Made by a program: the position numbers and the translations under genes
The notes under the pieces: generated by a model
Seen by the model: only the letters and a program-made list of their open reading frames with translations
Told to the model about the DNA's origin: nothing
The model's database searches: none
Assembly (NCBI GenBank): GCA_027488865.1
Contig: JAIYAU010000034.1
Span: 223,978 to 287,977, forward strand
Direction of reading: 5' to 3'
Origin: Cytophagaceae bacterium
Lineage (GTDB): Bacteria > Bacteroidota > Bacteroidia > Cytophagales > UBA9547
Length of the DNA: 64,000 nucleotides
Part shown: positions 45,425-56,100 of the stretch, piece after piece
How positions within the stretch are numbered: the first letter of the stretch is position 1
Layout: every line of letters starts with the position of its first letter

Positions 45425-48055
45425 GTGAGTTATAATCCAGAAAAAGAGCGTACCGCATTAGCAAAGAGTAAGCGTGGTTGGAAAATGTGGGGGCCTTATA
45501 TGACTGAACGTCAGTGGGGTACTGTTCGTGAGGACTATAGTCCCGATGGATCTGCATGGGAATATTTTCCTCATGATGCGGCGCGGAGTAGAGTGTATAG
45601 ATGGGGCGAAGACGGATTAATGGGTTTTTGTGACATCAAGCAATTGATGTGTTTTGCCGTAGCCGTATGGAATGAGCGTGACCCTATCATAAAAGAAAGG
45701 TTGTTTGGACTTACAGGGAACCAAGGAAATCATGGGGAAGATGTGAAAGAATACTATTATTATCTTGATAGTACTCCTACCCACTCTTATGTAAAAATGC
45801 TTTATAAATACCCTCAGTCAGAATATCCTTATTCCAAACTTTTGTTTGAAAATGAAATGAGGGGTCGAGCTATGCCCGAATATAACTTAATAGACAGCGG
45901 AGTTTTTGACAATGACAAGTATTTTGACGTATTCTCTGAATATGCCAAGAATGAAGAAGAAGATATACTGATTAAAATAACAGTTGTAAACAAAGGTCCA
46001 GAGAAATCTACGATTCATGTAATGCCCCATCTATGGTTTAGAAACTTTTGGACTTGGGTGCGCGATCCATATAAACCAAATATATCAGCTCAAAAGGGCA
46101 ATTATTTTAAGGTAGAACATCGTGACCTTGGTGACTATTTTTTCTATTACGAAGGCGCCCCAGAGCCAATGTTTTGTGAAAATGAAACGAATCATGTACG
46201 TGTGTACGGCCATAAGCCAACCAGCGGTTATTGGAAAGATGGGATAAACGATTACATCGTTACTGGTAAGCCAGCTACAATAAATCCAGAACGTAAGGGC
46301 ACCAAGTCTGCATTAAGATATAAATTTACACTAGCTCCTGGCAAATCAGCTACCGTAAAATTAAGACTTTCGAAGCACTCCCTTGAAAGACCATTTGTAG
46401 ATTATGACGAACTATTTAACAAAAGGTACAACGAAGCTGATATTTTTTATGAAGAACTTCAGAAGAACGTCACTGACTTAGATATGAAAAACGTACAACG
46501 CCAAGCATTGGCGGGTATGTTAATAACCAAACAGTTTTATTACTTCGATATCTCTTTGTGGCTCAAAGGAGATATGGGAACACCTCCACCAGAACGTTTA
46601 CACGGTCGTAACAAAGAATGGTGGCATCTCAATAACATGGAGATTATCTCTATGCCTGATAAATGGGAATACCCTTGGTATGCAGCTTGGGATTTAGCTT
46701 TTCATACAATTCCTATTGCTTTGGTAGATCCTGACTATGCCAAACGCCAACTTATTTTATTCCTACGTGAGTGGTATATGCATCCAAACGGGCAAATTCC
46801 TGCTTACGAGTGGAGTTTTAGTGACGTAAATCCTCCAGTGCATGCTTGGGCTTGTTGGAAAGTATACGAAATGGAAAAAGATATCCATGGCAATGCTGAT
46901 ACTAGTTTTTTAGAAAGGGTGTTTCATAAGCTTTGTCTCAATTTTACTTGGTGGGTAAATAGAAAAGATAGTGAAGGACATAATATTTTTCAAGGGGGCT
47001 TTTTAGGGCTAGATAATATTGGGGTTTTTGACAGAAGTAGGCCTTTACCAACGGGTGGAAGGCTAGAGCAGGCTGATGCCACAAGTTGGATGGCCATGTA
47101 TTCTCTCAATATGCTTCGTATTTCACTAGAACTGAGTAAAACCAATTCTGCTTATGAAGATATGGCCTCTAAGTTTCTTGAGCACTTCTTGTATATAGCT
47201 GGTGCAATTGCTAACCTTAGAGGCGGAACGTTGGATTTGTGGGACGATGAAGATGAGTTTTTTTATGATGTCTTGAACCTAGAAAACGGAGAATATATTC
47301 CTCTAAAAGTTCGTTCTATGGTGGGGTTAATTCCACTATTTGCGGTTGAAACCTTGGAAGCCGACTTTATGGATGAGTTTCCGCATTTCAAACGTAGATT
47401 AGAATGGTTTTTAGAATACAGACCCGAATTGGGTACATTGGTATCTACCCGACCAGATGGGGAGGAAAAAGTAAAGCGAAGGTTTTCTTTATTAAGGGAA
47501 GCTAGACTCAAAAAAGTACTTAAGAGGCTACTAGATCCAGAAGAATTTTTATCGGATTACGGGATCAGGGCCTTATCGAAATATCATAAGGACAATCCTT
47601 ACGTGTTTAATACAGGAACAGAAATACTTAGTGTTAAATACAACCCGGGCGAATCAGATACTGCCATGTTTGGTGGAAACTCTAATTGGAGAGGTCCAAT
47701 TTGGTTTCCAGTTAATTATCTTATCATAGAATCTCTTCGTAAATTTTATAATTATTATAAAGATGAGATTAAAGTGGAATATCCAACAGGATCAGGTGAA
47801 CTTAAAAACTTAAAAGAAATAGCGGACGATATAAGTTTAAGACTGTCCAAACTTTTCTTGAAAAACGAAGAAGGAAAAAGACCTATTTATGGAGACCATC
47901 CTAAGCTTCAGAATGACGAAGAGTTTAACCAGTACATTTTATTTTACGAATATTTCCATGGAGATAATGGTATAGGGCTTGGTGCTAATCACCAAACTGG
48001 ATGGACTGGACTGGTGGCAGACTTGATACATACAAAATTTAATGAGGACAAATAA
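45425..48055 (+). CDS. GH63-like glucosidase (MGH1-like glycoside hydrolase)
   Basis: An 876-residue protein without signal peptide, so cytoplasmic. The N-terminal part (about 1-330) is beta-rich; the rest is an alpha/alpha-barrel with long conserved stretches such as YPWYAAWDLAFHTIPIALVD near residue 418, GQIPAYEWSFSDVNPPVHAW near 457, and FGGNSNWRGPIWFPVNYLI near 750. These match the GH63-related MGH1-like family, which includes the uncharacterised yeast protein YMR196W; members act on glucosides or mannosylglycerate-type compounds. The start is a GTG at 45425. It could be co-transcribed with the E1-like gene 71 bases downstream. Confidence 0.85.
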   Translation: MSYNPEKERTALAKSKRGWKMWGPYMTERQWGTVREDYSPDGSAWEYFPHDAARSRVYRWGEDGLMGFCDIKQLMCFAVAVWNERDPIIKERLFGLTGNQGNHGEDVKEYYYYLDSTPTHSYVKMLYKYPQSEYPYSKLLFENEMRGRAMPEYNLIDSGVFDNDKYFDVFSEYAKNEEEDILIKITVVNKGPEKSTIHVMPHLWFRNFWTWVRDPYKPNISAQKGNYFKVEHRDLGDYFFYYEGAPEPMFCENETNHVRVYGHKPTSGYWKDGINDYIVTGKPATINPERKGTKSALRYKFTLAPGKSATVKLRLSKHSLERPFVDYDELFNKRYNEADIFYEELQKNVTDLDMKNVQRQALAGMLITKQFYYFDISLWLKGDMGTPPPERLHGRNKEWWHLNNMEIISMPDKWEYPWYAAWDLAFHTIPIALVDPDYAKRQLILFLREWYMHPNGQIPAYEWSFSDVNPPVHAWACWKVYEMEKDIHGNADTSFLERVFHKLCLNFTWWVNRKDSEGHNIFQGGFLGLDNIGVFDRSRPLPTGGRLEQADATSWMAMYSLNMLRISLELSKTNSAYEDMASKFLEHFLYIAGAIANLRGGTLDLWDDEDEFFYDVLNLENGEYIPLKVRSMVGLIPLFAVETLEADFMDEFPHFKRRLEWFLEYRPELGTLVSTRPDGEEKVKRRFSLLREARLKKVLKRLLDPEEFLSDYGIRALSKYHKDNPYVFNTGTEILSVKYNPGESDTAMFGGNSNWRGPIWFPVNYLIIESLRKFYNYYKDEIKVEYPTGSGELKNLKEIADDISLRLSKLFLKNEEGKRPIYGDHPKLQNDEEFNQYILFYEYFHGDNGIGLGANHQTGWTGLVADLIHTKFNEDK

Positions 48056-48126
48056 AATGTCCTTAAATTGAGCATAAAAACTTGGTGGTTGATTTGTTAA
48101 ACGCAGGAGGGAAGTATTTATAAGCG

Positions 48127-49218
48127 ATGTATTTTCAAAAAACAGTTTCAAAAAATACGGATTATGAACCATTAATATTTGATGCCCAACAGGATTTTAA
48201 TCAAATTGAACTGCTTCTCAAGTCCATGCCTAATATTCAAATATTTGATACTATCGAAAATCAAATATTTGAACTTATAAAATCTCGTTATCCTTCAATT
48301 TCATTTAGCAAGGAGGAATTGATTTATGAATCTCAAAAGTTAGTGGGCGGTGTGCCATTGGAAAGATATGGCCTTTGGGTATACTATCCTTGGAGTTCAA
48401 AACTAGTGCATCTATTGCATAAGGAAGATTTTATATTTTTAAGAACTGCAAGAAATCAATATAAAATTACGAGCGAAGAACAGAAGCTCTTAGCAAACAA
48501 AACGGTAGGCATAATAGGTCTTTCAGTAGGCAAGTCTATTGCTATAACCTTGGCAATGGGTCGAATTTGTGGAGAAATACGTCTTGCAGATTTTGATGAA
48601 ATTGAACTATCGAATTTGAACAGATTACGATGTGATGTATCGCAATTGGGTTATAATAAAGCAGTCATCGCTGCTAGAGAAATTGCCGAGATTGATCCCT
48701 TTTTAAAAGTAGTTTGTTTTATCAAAGGGTTTGAAATAGGAAACAGTGAAGCGTTTCTTTTAGATAACGGTAAATTGGATCTTTTAATAGAAGAATGTGA
48801 CCAAATTGAAGTAAAGGTAGAGGCTAGGAAACAAGCAAAAAAGCATCAAATACCTGTAGTTATGGAGACCAACGATCGTTGTTTAGTAGATATCGAACGG
48901 TATGATCTCGATAATACTTATCCTTTATTACATGGGCGATTAGACGGTTTGGGAATTAATAGCCCTAATTGGATTGATAACGTAGAAAGGATGACGGTGT
49001 TAAAGGCATTTGTAGACTATGATACGATTTCCGAACGACTGAGGATTTCCATACCTGAAATCAATAAATCTATAAACTCTTGGCCGCAACTTGCCTCATC
49101 TGTGGTAATGGGGGCTGGAGTTATATCAGAGTTGACAATGAAAATATTTTTAGGTGATACTGTTAATTCAGGGAGATATTTCGTTGATATAAATCAAATT
49201 TTTCGCATAGGTGAATAA
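48127..49218 (+). CDS. Stand-alone E1/ThiF-like adenylyltransferase
   Basis: A 363-residue enzyme of the ThiF/MoeB/E1 superfamily, which activates a carboxylate with ATP. After an unassigned N-terminal region (about 1-110) comes the Rossmann core: TVGIIGLSVGKS (residues 126-137), acidic LADFDEIELSNLNRL near 153 (the aspartate and the arginine that contact ATP), and YNKA with the conserved lysine. The usual CxxC zinc pairs and the crossover-loop cysteine are not seen, so it is not MoeB-like. It is the first gene of a tight operon with a GNAT-like enzyme and two signalling kinases. Similar cores occur in Rv1355c-type proteins. The substrate is unknown. Confidence 0.82.
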   Translation: MYFQKTVSKNTDYEPLIFDAQQDFNQIELLLKSMPNIQIFDTIENQIFELIKSRYPSISFSKEELIYESQKLVGGVPLERYGLWVYYPWSSKLVHLLHKEDFIFLRTARNQYKITSEEQKLLANKTVGIIGLSVGKSIAITLAMGRICGEIRLADFDEIELSNLNRLRCDVSQLGYNKAVIAAREIAEIDPFLKVVCFIKGFEIGNSEAFLLDNGKLDLLIEECDQIEVKVEARKQAKKHQIPVVMETNDRCLVDIERYDLDNTYPLLHGRLDGLGINSPNWIDNVERMTVLKAFVDYDTISERLRISIPEINKSINSWPQLASSVVMGAGVISELTMKIFLGDTVNSGRYFVDINQIFRIGE

Positions 49219-49226
49219 CTACTACA

Positions 49227-49910
49227 ATGGTAAGATTGAGGGCAATAAGAGCAATCGATGACGTTGAAGCATGTGAGAAGTTCATTGAAGGACATAGTAG
49301 GGTATTAAATAGTGTAGGTATAAAAAAAGTCACCTCTTCAAGCCATGATTGGACGTCCAACCCAGCGGCTTATATGATTTTGGCAGAATCAGAAAATGGC
49401 GAAAAGGTATTTGGAGGTGCTAGGGTACATAAGACTTATAAAAATCATCTTTTACCCATTGAGGAAGCATTAAAAGATAAAGATGCTGGTGTTTTTGACC
49501 TCATCAAAGTATACGATCAACATGTCACAGGTGAGCTTTGCGGTTTATGGAATTCCATAGAAGTAGCGGGTATGGGGCTCGGAATAACCGTGTTAAGTCG
49601 CGCATGTATCATTATAACAGAACAATTAGGTATGTCCAGCCTTTTTGCACTTTGCTCTCCGTATACTGCTCGTGTTTCAGCAGATTTGGGCTTTATTTTG
49701 GAGCCTACTATAGGCAATAATGGCACATTTTTTTACCCTAAAGAAGATCTCATTGCTACTGTTAAAGTAATACCTGACTGTATTGAACTGCAACATGCAA
49801 ATCAAGAAAGTAGAAGTATAATTCAATTGATTCGTTCGAATCTTAATCAAAATCTGGTTGAGAACACCAAACGTGGTAACTTAACAATAGAGTATCAGTT
49901 ACAAATCTGA
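49227..49910 (+). CDS. GNAT/autoinducer-synthase-like acyltransferase
   Basis: A 227-residue protein without signal peptide that looks like a GNAT-fold acyltransferase: the segment GELCGLWNSIEVAGMGLGIT (residues about 96-115) fits the beta-4/acyl-CoA loop region, and LSRACIIITEQLGMSSLFAL with VSADLGF fits the following helix and strand. The layout also recalls N-acyl amino acid synthase and acyl-homoserine lactone synthase relatives, but the conserved arginines of LuxI proteins are not evident. It starts 8 bases after the E1-like gene and ends 4 bases before a sensor kinase gene. The reaction is unknown; acyl transfer is inference. Confidence 0.6.
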   Translation: MVRLRAIRAIDDVEACEKFIEGHSRVLNSVGIKKVTSSSHDWTSNPAAYMILAESENGEKVFGGARVHKTYKNHLLPIEEALKDKDAGVFDLIKVYDQHVTGELCGLWNSIEVAGMGLGITVLSRACIIITEQLGMSSLFALCSPYTARVSADLGFILEPTIGNNGTFFYPKEDLIATVKVIPDCIELQHANQESRSIIQLIRSNLNQNLVENTKRGNLTIEYQLQI

Positions 49911-49914
49911 TGAT

Positions 49915-52050
49915 ATGAAATCCCTTTTATTTAAATGTCTGATTTTACTCTCTTCCTTTGTTTCGGGTAAGGAGATAGTGTGCAACAACAACAGCGAACA
50001 TCTCAAGATCGGTAAGTATTGTGAATACCTTATCGATGAAAATAGCGGAAAAGGAGTACTAGATATTCTTAACCAAGGCGGCTTTACTCCTTGCAATAAA
50101 TCTGTTCCTAATTTTAGCGCTAGCCAAGGAATAGTTTGGATAAAATTTGCCGTGTTTAATCCAGAAATGGCCAAGGAGTTAATTGTAGATATTCAGTATC
50201 CCTTACTTGATGAAGTAACAATATATAAAATCAAAACAAATACTATTGTCGATAGTGTTCAAATCGGCCGTAACCATCCCTTTACCAAAAGGAAATTTCA
50301 AAATCAAAACTTAATGTATTTGTTAAACCTTTCACAAAATGAGCACTGCCAAATCCTGTTGAAGGTTAAATCAAGTATTCAAATACTACTCCCAATTGAT
50401 ATTGTATCTGTTTATGAAACTTTGCAAGAATTATCTTTTAGAGACTTGATTTCTGGGATTTATTTTGGCATTATGTTAGTTATGCTCTTTTATAATCTAA
50501 TCATATTTGTAAACACCCAAGATAAAAATTATCTATACTATTCTTTATATGTATTGGCCATAACTTATACACAAGCAGTTTTAATTGGATTTGATATTCG
50601 TTATTTATATCCTGATTATCAATACATTGTGACCTATACAGTAAATTTTGCTGGAGTCATATCAGGAATTGCAACAATTTTATTTGCACAAATTTTTCTT
50701 AATACTAAAAAGTATACACCGGTTTTTCACGAAGTGTTTAACATTTTCATTGTTATGTATTGTATTTGTGGACTATTAAGCATTCTTGGTTATAGAACCT
50801 TTGCTTACCACTGGATTGATCTTAATGCTGGTTTGTCTGCTATTTTGGGGCTCTTAAGTTCTTGGCTATGCTTTAAACGAGGCAATAAATCAGGTTTGTT
50901 TTTTCTAATTAATTGGTCAATATTTTTGGTTTTTGTAGCTGTTTATGTACTTAAAGACTATGGTATTTTACCTTTCAATCTGTTTACTTTTAATGGGTTA
51001 CAAATTGGGTCTGCTATAGAAGCTACATTGTTTTCGATAGCTTTAGCAAATAGAATTAACCTTTTAAGAAAGGAAAAGGATGCTTCTCAAGCAAGAGAAT
51101 TATTGGCTACTTTAGAAAATGAGAAGATAATAAAGGAACAAAACGTTTTGCTTGAGCAAAGGGTTGAAGAACGTACTTTTGCTCTCAATGAATCGAAGGA
51201 TCAACTTCAAATAACTTTAGAAAACCTTAAAGCCGCTCAGGCACAATTGATTCATTCAGAAAAAATGGCCTCTTTGGGTCAGCTCACAGCTGGGGTGGCT
51301 CATGAAATTAACAATCCTATAAATTTTGTAATTTCTAGCGTATCACCACTTAAAAGAGACCTAGATGATATGATAAAAATTCTAGAAACTTATGAAAAAC
51401 TGAAAAGTAACACCGAAAATTTGGAACAGCGTTTTGCAGAAATTGAAAGTTTAAAGAGAAAACTTGACTTGGACTATCTTAAAGAGGAAATTCAAATGCT
51501 TCTGAAGGGTATTACAGAAGGAGCTAATAGAACGGCAGAAATAGTTCGAGGATTAAAAAATTTTTCAAGACTGGATGAATCAGACTTTAAAGATGCCGAT
51601 ATAAGAGAAGGCTTGGATTCTACGCTACTTTTATTAAATAATGAACTTGGTAATATTGAAGTAATTAGAAATTATGAAGAAATAGACACTATTGAGTGTT
51701 TTCCTGGTCAGCTCAACCAAGTATTTATGAATATCTTGAACAATGCCATTTATGCAATTAAAAAGAGACATACTACTTACGGTGGACAGCTGACTTTGTC
51801 TATTAGAGTAATTGATGATTATGTAAATGTGGTGATAGAAGACAACGGGATCGGCATGTCACAAGAAGTTATTAATAAGGTATTTGAACCATTTTATACC
51901 ACCAAAAAAACTGGCGAGGGCACAGGACTAGGTATGTCGATTACCTATCAAATAGTTGAAAAACACGAAGGTAGGATATTTGTAGAGTCTGAATTGGGCA
52001 TTGGTACCAAATTTTTGATATATTTGCCTAAGAAGATTAATCATTCCTAA
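49915..52050 (+). CDS. 7TMR-DISM sensor histidine kinase
   Basis: A 711-residue membrane kinase. A signal peptide (to about residue 18) leads into a periplasmic 7TMR-DISM extracellular domain 2 (about 25-165), a jellyroll-like ligand-binding domain often linked to carbohydrates or small molecules. Seven hydrophobic spans follow (about 178-385), then a coiled coil (about 390-450), a HisKA domain with H463 in AGVAHEINNP, and HATPase_c with NILNNAIYAI, EDNGIGMS and GEGTGLGMSI. It lies 4 bases after the GNAT-like gene and 10 bases before a response regulator. The ligand is unknown. Confidence 0.93.
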   Translation: MKSLLFKCLILLSSFVSGKEIVCNNNSEHLKIGKYCEYLIDENSGKGVLDILNQGGFTPCNKSVPNFSASQGIVWIKFAVFNPEMAKELIVDIQYPLLDEVTIYKIKTNTIVDSVQIGRNHPFTKRKFQNQNLMYLLNLSQNEHCQILLKVKSSIQILLPIDIVSVYETLQELSFRDLISGIYFGIMLVMLFYNLIIFVNTQDKNYLYYSLYVLAITYTQAVLIGFDIRYLYPDYQYIVTYTVNFAGVISGIATILFAQIFLNTKKYTPVFHEVFNIFIVMYCICGLLSILGYRTFAYHWIDLNAGLSAILGLLSSWLCFKRGNKSGLFFLINWSIFLVFVAVYVLKDYGILPFNLFTFNGLQIGSAIEATLFSIALANRINLLRKEKDASQARELLATLENEKIIKEQNVLLEQRVEERTFALNESKDQLQITLENLKAAQAQLIHSEKMASLGQLTAGVAHEINNPINFVISSVSPLKRDLDDMIKILETYEKLKSNTENLEQRFAEIESLKRKLDLDYLKEEIQMLLKGITEGANRTAEIVRGLKNFSRLDESDFKDADIREGLDSTLLLLNNELGNIEVIRNYEEIDTIECFPGQLNQVFMNILNNAIYAIKKRHTTYGGQLTLSIRVIDDYVNVVIEDNGIGMSQEVINKVFEPFYTTKKTGEGTGLGMSITYQIVEKHEGRIFVESELGIGTKFLIYLPKKINHS

Positions 52051-52060
52051 ACGATGTCTT

Positions 52061-53155
52061 ATGGTAAATGAAAAGCCCCAAGTTTTGTATCTTGATGATG
52101 AAGCGGCCAATCTTTCTATTTTTAAGGCGTGTTTTAGAAACGACTATGAGGTTTTTACCGCCACCGACCCACAAGTGGCATATAACATGTTAAAAGGTAA
52201 TGAAATTAAGGTTGTAATTGCCGACCAAAGAATGCCACTCATTACTGGTGTGGAGTTTTTAAGCGATGTACGACTAAGACATCCAAACATAATAAGAATA
52301 TTACTCACTGCCTATACAGACATTACTGCCGTAGTTGATGCCATCAATAAAGGTAACGTTTATAGTTACGTAAGCAAGCCTTGGATTGAGAATGAAATTA
52401 AGCTTTGTCTTGACAACGCCGTTAATTTGTTTGATACCCGAAAAGACCTTGAAGAACGAAACAATCAGCTGAAGAAAACCAATGAAGAATTAAGTAGATT
52501 TGTATATAGTGCTTCCCATGATCTCCGTTCACCTCTGAGGTCCATGCTTGGTTTGGTAGATCTTGCTAGGATGAAAAATCAAGAATATGAAACCGTTCAT
52601 TATTTAAATCTTATAGAAGGAAGTGTAAAGCGGCTTGATGGTTTTATTAATAGTATCATAAATTATTACAAAAAAGACCGACTTGATGTAAACACCAAAG
52701 CCATTGTGTTTTCTGAAATTGTAAACGAAGCATTAGAGGCACAAAATTTTTACAGAGAAACTTCTGATATTAACCTGCTGATAAACATTCACCAAGAGGA
52801 TGAATTTATTAACGATGAGTTTAGGATGAAAATAATCCTTAACAATTTAGTTTCGAATGCCATAAAATATCAAAAAAGAGAAAGTGCTGAAAAGAGCTTA
52901 AAAATAGATATTACTAGTAATAAATCGAGCGCAGTAATTGTTATCGAAGACAACGGTATTGGCATTGAAAAAAAGTATCAAAGTGAAATCTACAGAATGT
53001 TTTATCGTGCTACACATTACGAATCAGGCTCGGGCATAGGGTTGTATTTGGTAAAAGATGCAGTAGACCGAGCAAATGGCACTATAGAATTACAATCTGA
53101 AGAGGGTAAAGGGACCTCTTTTACGGTGGCTATTCCATGTATGGTGTTAGAATAA
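52061..53155 (+). CDS. Response regulator fused to histidine kinase
   Basis: A 364-residue protein with an N-terminal receiver domain (about 5-120; acceptor D55 in VIADQRMP, conserved threonine in LLTAY, lysine in SKPW), then a HisKA domain with H153 in YSASHDLRSP and HATPase_c (LVSNAIKYQ, EDNGIGIE, GSGIGLYLV). It has no DNA-binding output, so it relays phosphate onward. It follows the 7TMR-DISM kinase by 10 bases and is the likely first receiver. It ends 4 bases before the convergent smc gene. Confidence 0.93.
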   Translation: MVNEKPQVLYLDDEAANLSIFKACFRNDYEVFTATDPQVAYNMLKGNEIKVVIADQRMPLITGVEFLSDVRLRHPNIIRILLTAYTDITAVVDAINKGNVYSYVSKPWIENEIKLCLDNAVNLFDTRKDLEERNNQLKKTNEELSRFVYSASHDLRSPLRSMLGLVDLARMKNQEYETVHYLNLIEGSVKRLDGFINSIINYYKKDRLDVNTKAIVFSEIVNEALEAQNFYRETSDINLLINIHQEDEFINDEFRMKIILNNLVSNAIKYQKRESAEKSLKIDITSNKSSAVIVIEDNGIGIEKKYQSEIYRMFYRATHYESGSGIGLYLVKDAVDRANGTIELQSEEGKGTSFTVAIPCMVLE

Positions 53156-53159
53156 ATGA

Positions 53160-56100
53160 TTAGTCTAGCTCTCTTAAGTCAACAGGCACTACCCTTGACA
53201 CCCCTTGCTCAACCATTGTCACACCATAAATTATGTCAGTGCTAGCCATTGTACGTTTATTATGAGTGACAATAATAAACTGGCTTTCATTGGCAAATTT
53301 ACGTATGATGGTATTAAATTTGTCGATATTGGCATCATCCAATGGCGCGTCCACCTCATCGAAAATACAAAATGGCGCTGGCTTAAGTAGGTATATTGCA
53401 AACAATAATGAAATCGCTGTTAGTGTTTTTTCCCCACCCGACAATTGATTTATAGTCAATGGTTTTTTCCCCTTGGGTTTGGCTATAATATCAATGGCAG
53501 ATTCCGTAGGGTTTTCAGGATTGATTAACTTAAGATCGCATGAATCTTGATCACTAAAAAGTGATCTAAAAACCAAAATAAAGTTTTCTCTTATCTTAAT
53601 GAAGGCATCGTTAAATGTTTGTTTTGCTACTATGTCTATTTCATAAATCGTTTGCATTAAGGATGTTTTTGCAAGCACCAAATCATTTTTTTGATCTGTT
53701 ATAAAAGTATGCCTTTCTTTAATTTCATTATATGCCTCCATGGCCATAGGATTTATTGGGCCTATTTTTTCTAATGATGCTCTACAATGCTCCACTTTAG
53801 ATTTTAACTCCAATTCAGGTAATGGAGACAGCTGAAGCTCTTCTCCCTCATTAGCCAATATCTCATCTATATCTACTTGAAATTCAACAGAAAGCCGTTC
53901 TTTCACTGAAGTAAAATTTAACACGCTTTCATTAAGTTTATTGTTAAACTCCATGATGAGCACATCGGCTGTTTCTCGCTGTTTTTGTGTTTCTTTAGCG
54001 TCTTTCTCCAAAAGGTCTATAGCTCCACGTGTTGCATAGTAGGCCTTTTCGGCTTCCGCCAACCCTTGTTCGATAGCCTCCTTTTCTTTATATAATTCCA
54101 CAAGGGTATCATCTTGATCTTCGGCGGTTTCAACTAAAAGTTTAATTTCATCTTCTATTTTAGTGAGCTCTTCTCTGCTTTTGGCTATTCTATCTTTGCT
54201 AGTTTCATAGGTACTTTGTTTAAATCCAAGTTCTTGAACTATCCCATTATACTTATTCCCCAACTGATAAGAGTTGATATTCTCTTGATTAAACAGGGAC
54301 GTTTTTTGTTCAGCTAGTTGTTTTTGTATTACAACTTCATCTGTAATAGCCTCTATCTTGTTAACCAAGGCATTAAGCAACTCTTGTTCTTGTTTGTGAC
54401 TAGGTTCGAAATTATTTACTTCTTCTTGCAAAGAATTAATACGATCCTGTAAATCTTCCTTTTTGCTATTACTATCTAGCAATAGTTTTGAAAACTGCTC
54501 CTTTTTGGTTTGGTAGGTGATAAGCTCATTGTTCAAAAGTGTAATTTCGCTTTGCAAGGTTTCAATTACTAATTTTTTGGTACTTAGCCTGAGTTCTGCA
54601 AGTGTCGTTTGTTTTTTGGTAATAGACTGGCGAATATTAACCATTTCGCTGGTCATGGTAGCAATATCTTTTTCTAATTTTTCTAAATTCTTGGCCCTCC
54701 CTATTCTTTTTCCTTCAAAAAGGCCAACAGAACCTCCTGAAATGCTATATTTTCGCTTAATTATTTTACCACTTTCAGTTATAAATACACCGTCGTGTTT
54801 ATCAGGCAATTGCTCATCAGCACCTTTGTAGATATAAACTCCATCCAGTAAATAGGATATTAAACTCAGATATTTTTCGTCATACTCCACTATTGAAATG
54901 GCAGTGAAACAATTGTCTAGCTGTCTTGTAACTGTCGGGATATAGTTTTTAAAATTAGAAAGTACAAAAAAATTGGCTTTTCCTTTAGCAGAATTGCTTA
55001 ATAAATCAATTGCCTGTGTCGCATGTTCTTGTTTATCAAGAATATAAAAATTCATGAATGGCTCAAGATAATTTTCGATCACAATCCGATACTTTTCTTC
55101 ACAAGTGAGCACATCAGATAAAAGAGGTGCGTTTTTTGTCCATTCTACATTCTTTTTTAAAAACTTAACTGCTTCTGGAAATCCTTCTAAATTATCTACA
55201 AGTGACTTGGTTAAGTTAAATTCATTTTGCTTTGCGTCAAGCACCCTACTATTTCTTGCTATTTTGTCTTTAATTTCCTCCACCTCTACCTCCAAATCAG
55301 AAATATTTTCTTGAATGGTGGTCTCTCGCTCTCTTAAGTCTTCAAGTTGATCACTTTTGTTTTCAATGGATGCAGATAATTGCGCTATTTTACCTTCGAA
55401 ATCTGCCATACCTGCATATTGCTGTGAGGTATCGCTGTGGGTTCTTTCTAGCTCTTGTTGCAAAGTCACCAATTGTACCTGTGCTATCTCCACAGACTTG
55501 GAAAGTTGGTGTACCTTTTCCTGTTTTTCTTTTAATTGTGCATTTAAGAGAGTGTGCTCTTCTTGAATAGCATTGGCTTTAGTTTTTTGAATATCTGCTT
55601 CATTTTTAATGATTTCTAGATATGTTTCTAGTTCTGCCAACTGTTTCTCTAAACTTTTGCTTTCTTCGCTTAAGCTTTTTATACTAAATTCAGCACGCTC
55701 ATTGCTTTTTTTGTCTTGTTCAATTTGCTCTACTAGTTGTGTACTTCTACTACTTAAAAACCTTAGCCTTTCATTTTTAATTTTCTTTTCGCTTTCGTAT
55801 TGTCTAAGGTTATTAATATGTTCATTGAGGGCTTTTTGACGCGAGGCAACTAGCTTTTCTTTAGTAATAATTTCTGCTTTTAACTTTTCTGTTTCTGCAT
55901 CTACTAGCAAAAGTTGTGTGTCAAGCGCAGTTTTTTTATCTTTTTCCGTTTGTAGTTGTTTATTTACTTGGTCAAACGATTCTTTAAATTTAGAAACCGT
56001 AAGTTTTGCTAAATCTATACTTAACAGCTTATATTCATCTTTTATTTGAAAATATTTTTCTGCTTGTTTAGCTTGTTTTTCCAAGGATTTAAGATTTTTT

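Noticed and set aside
48105..48110. AGGAGG resembling a Shine-Dalgarno site before the E1-like gene
   Set aside because: It is 16 bases from the ATG, too far, and other genes in the window do not use such sites.
54517..55839. Several plus-strand open frames across smc
   Set aside because: They are antisense shadows of the coiled-coil coding sequence with low-complexity translations.
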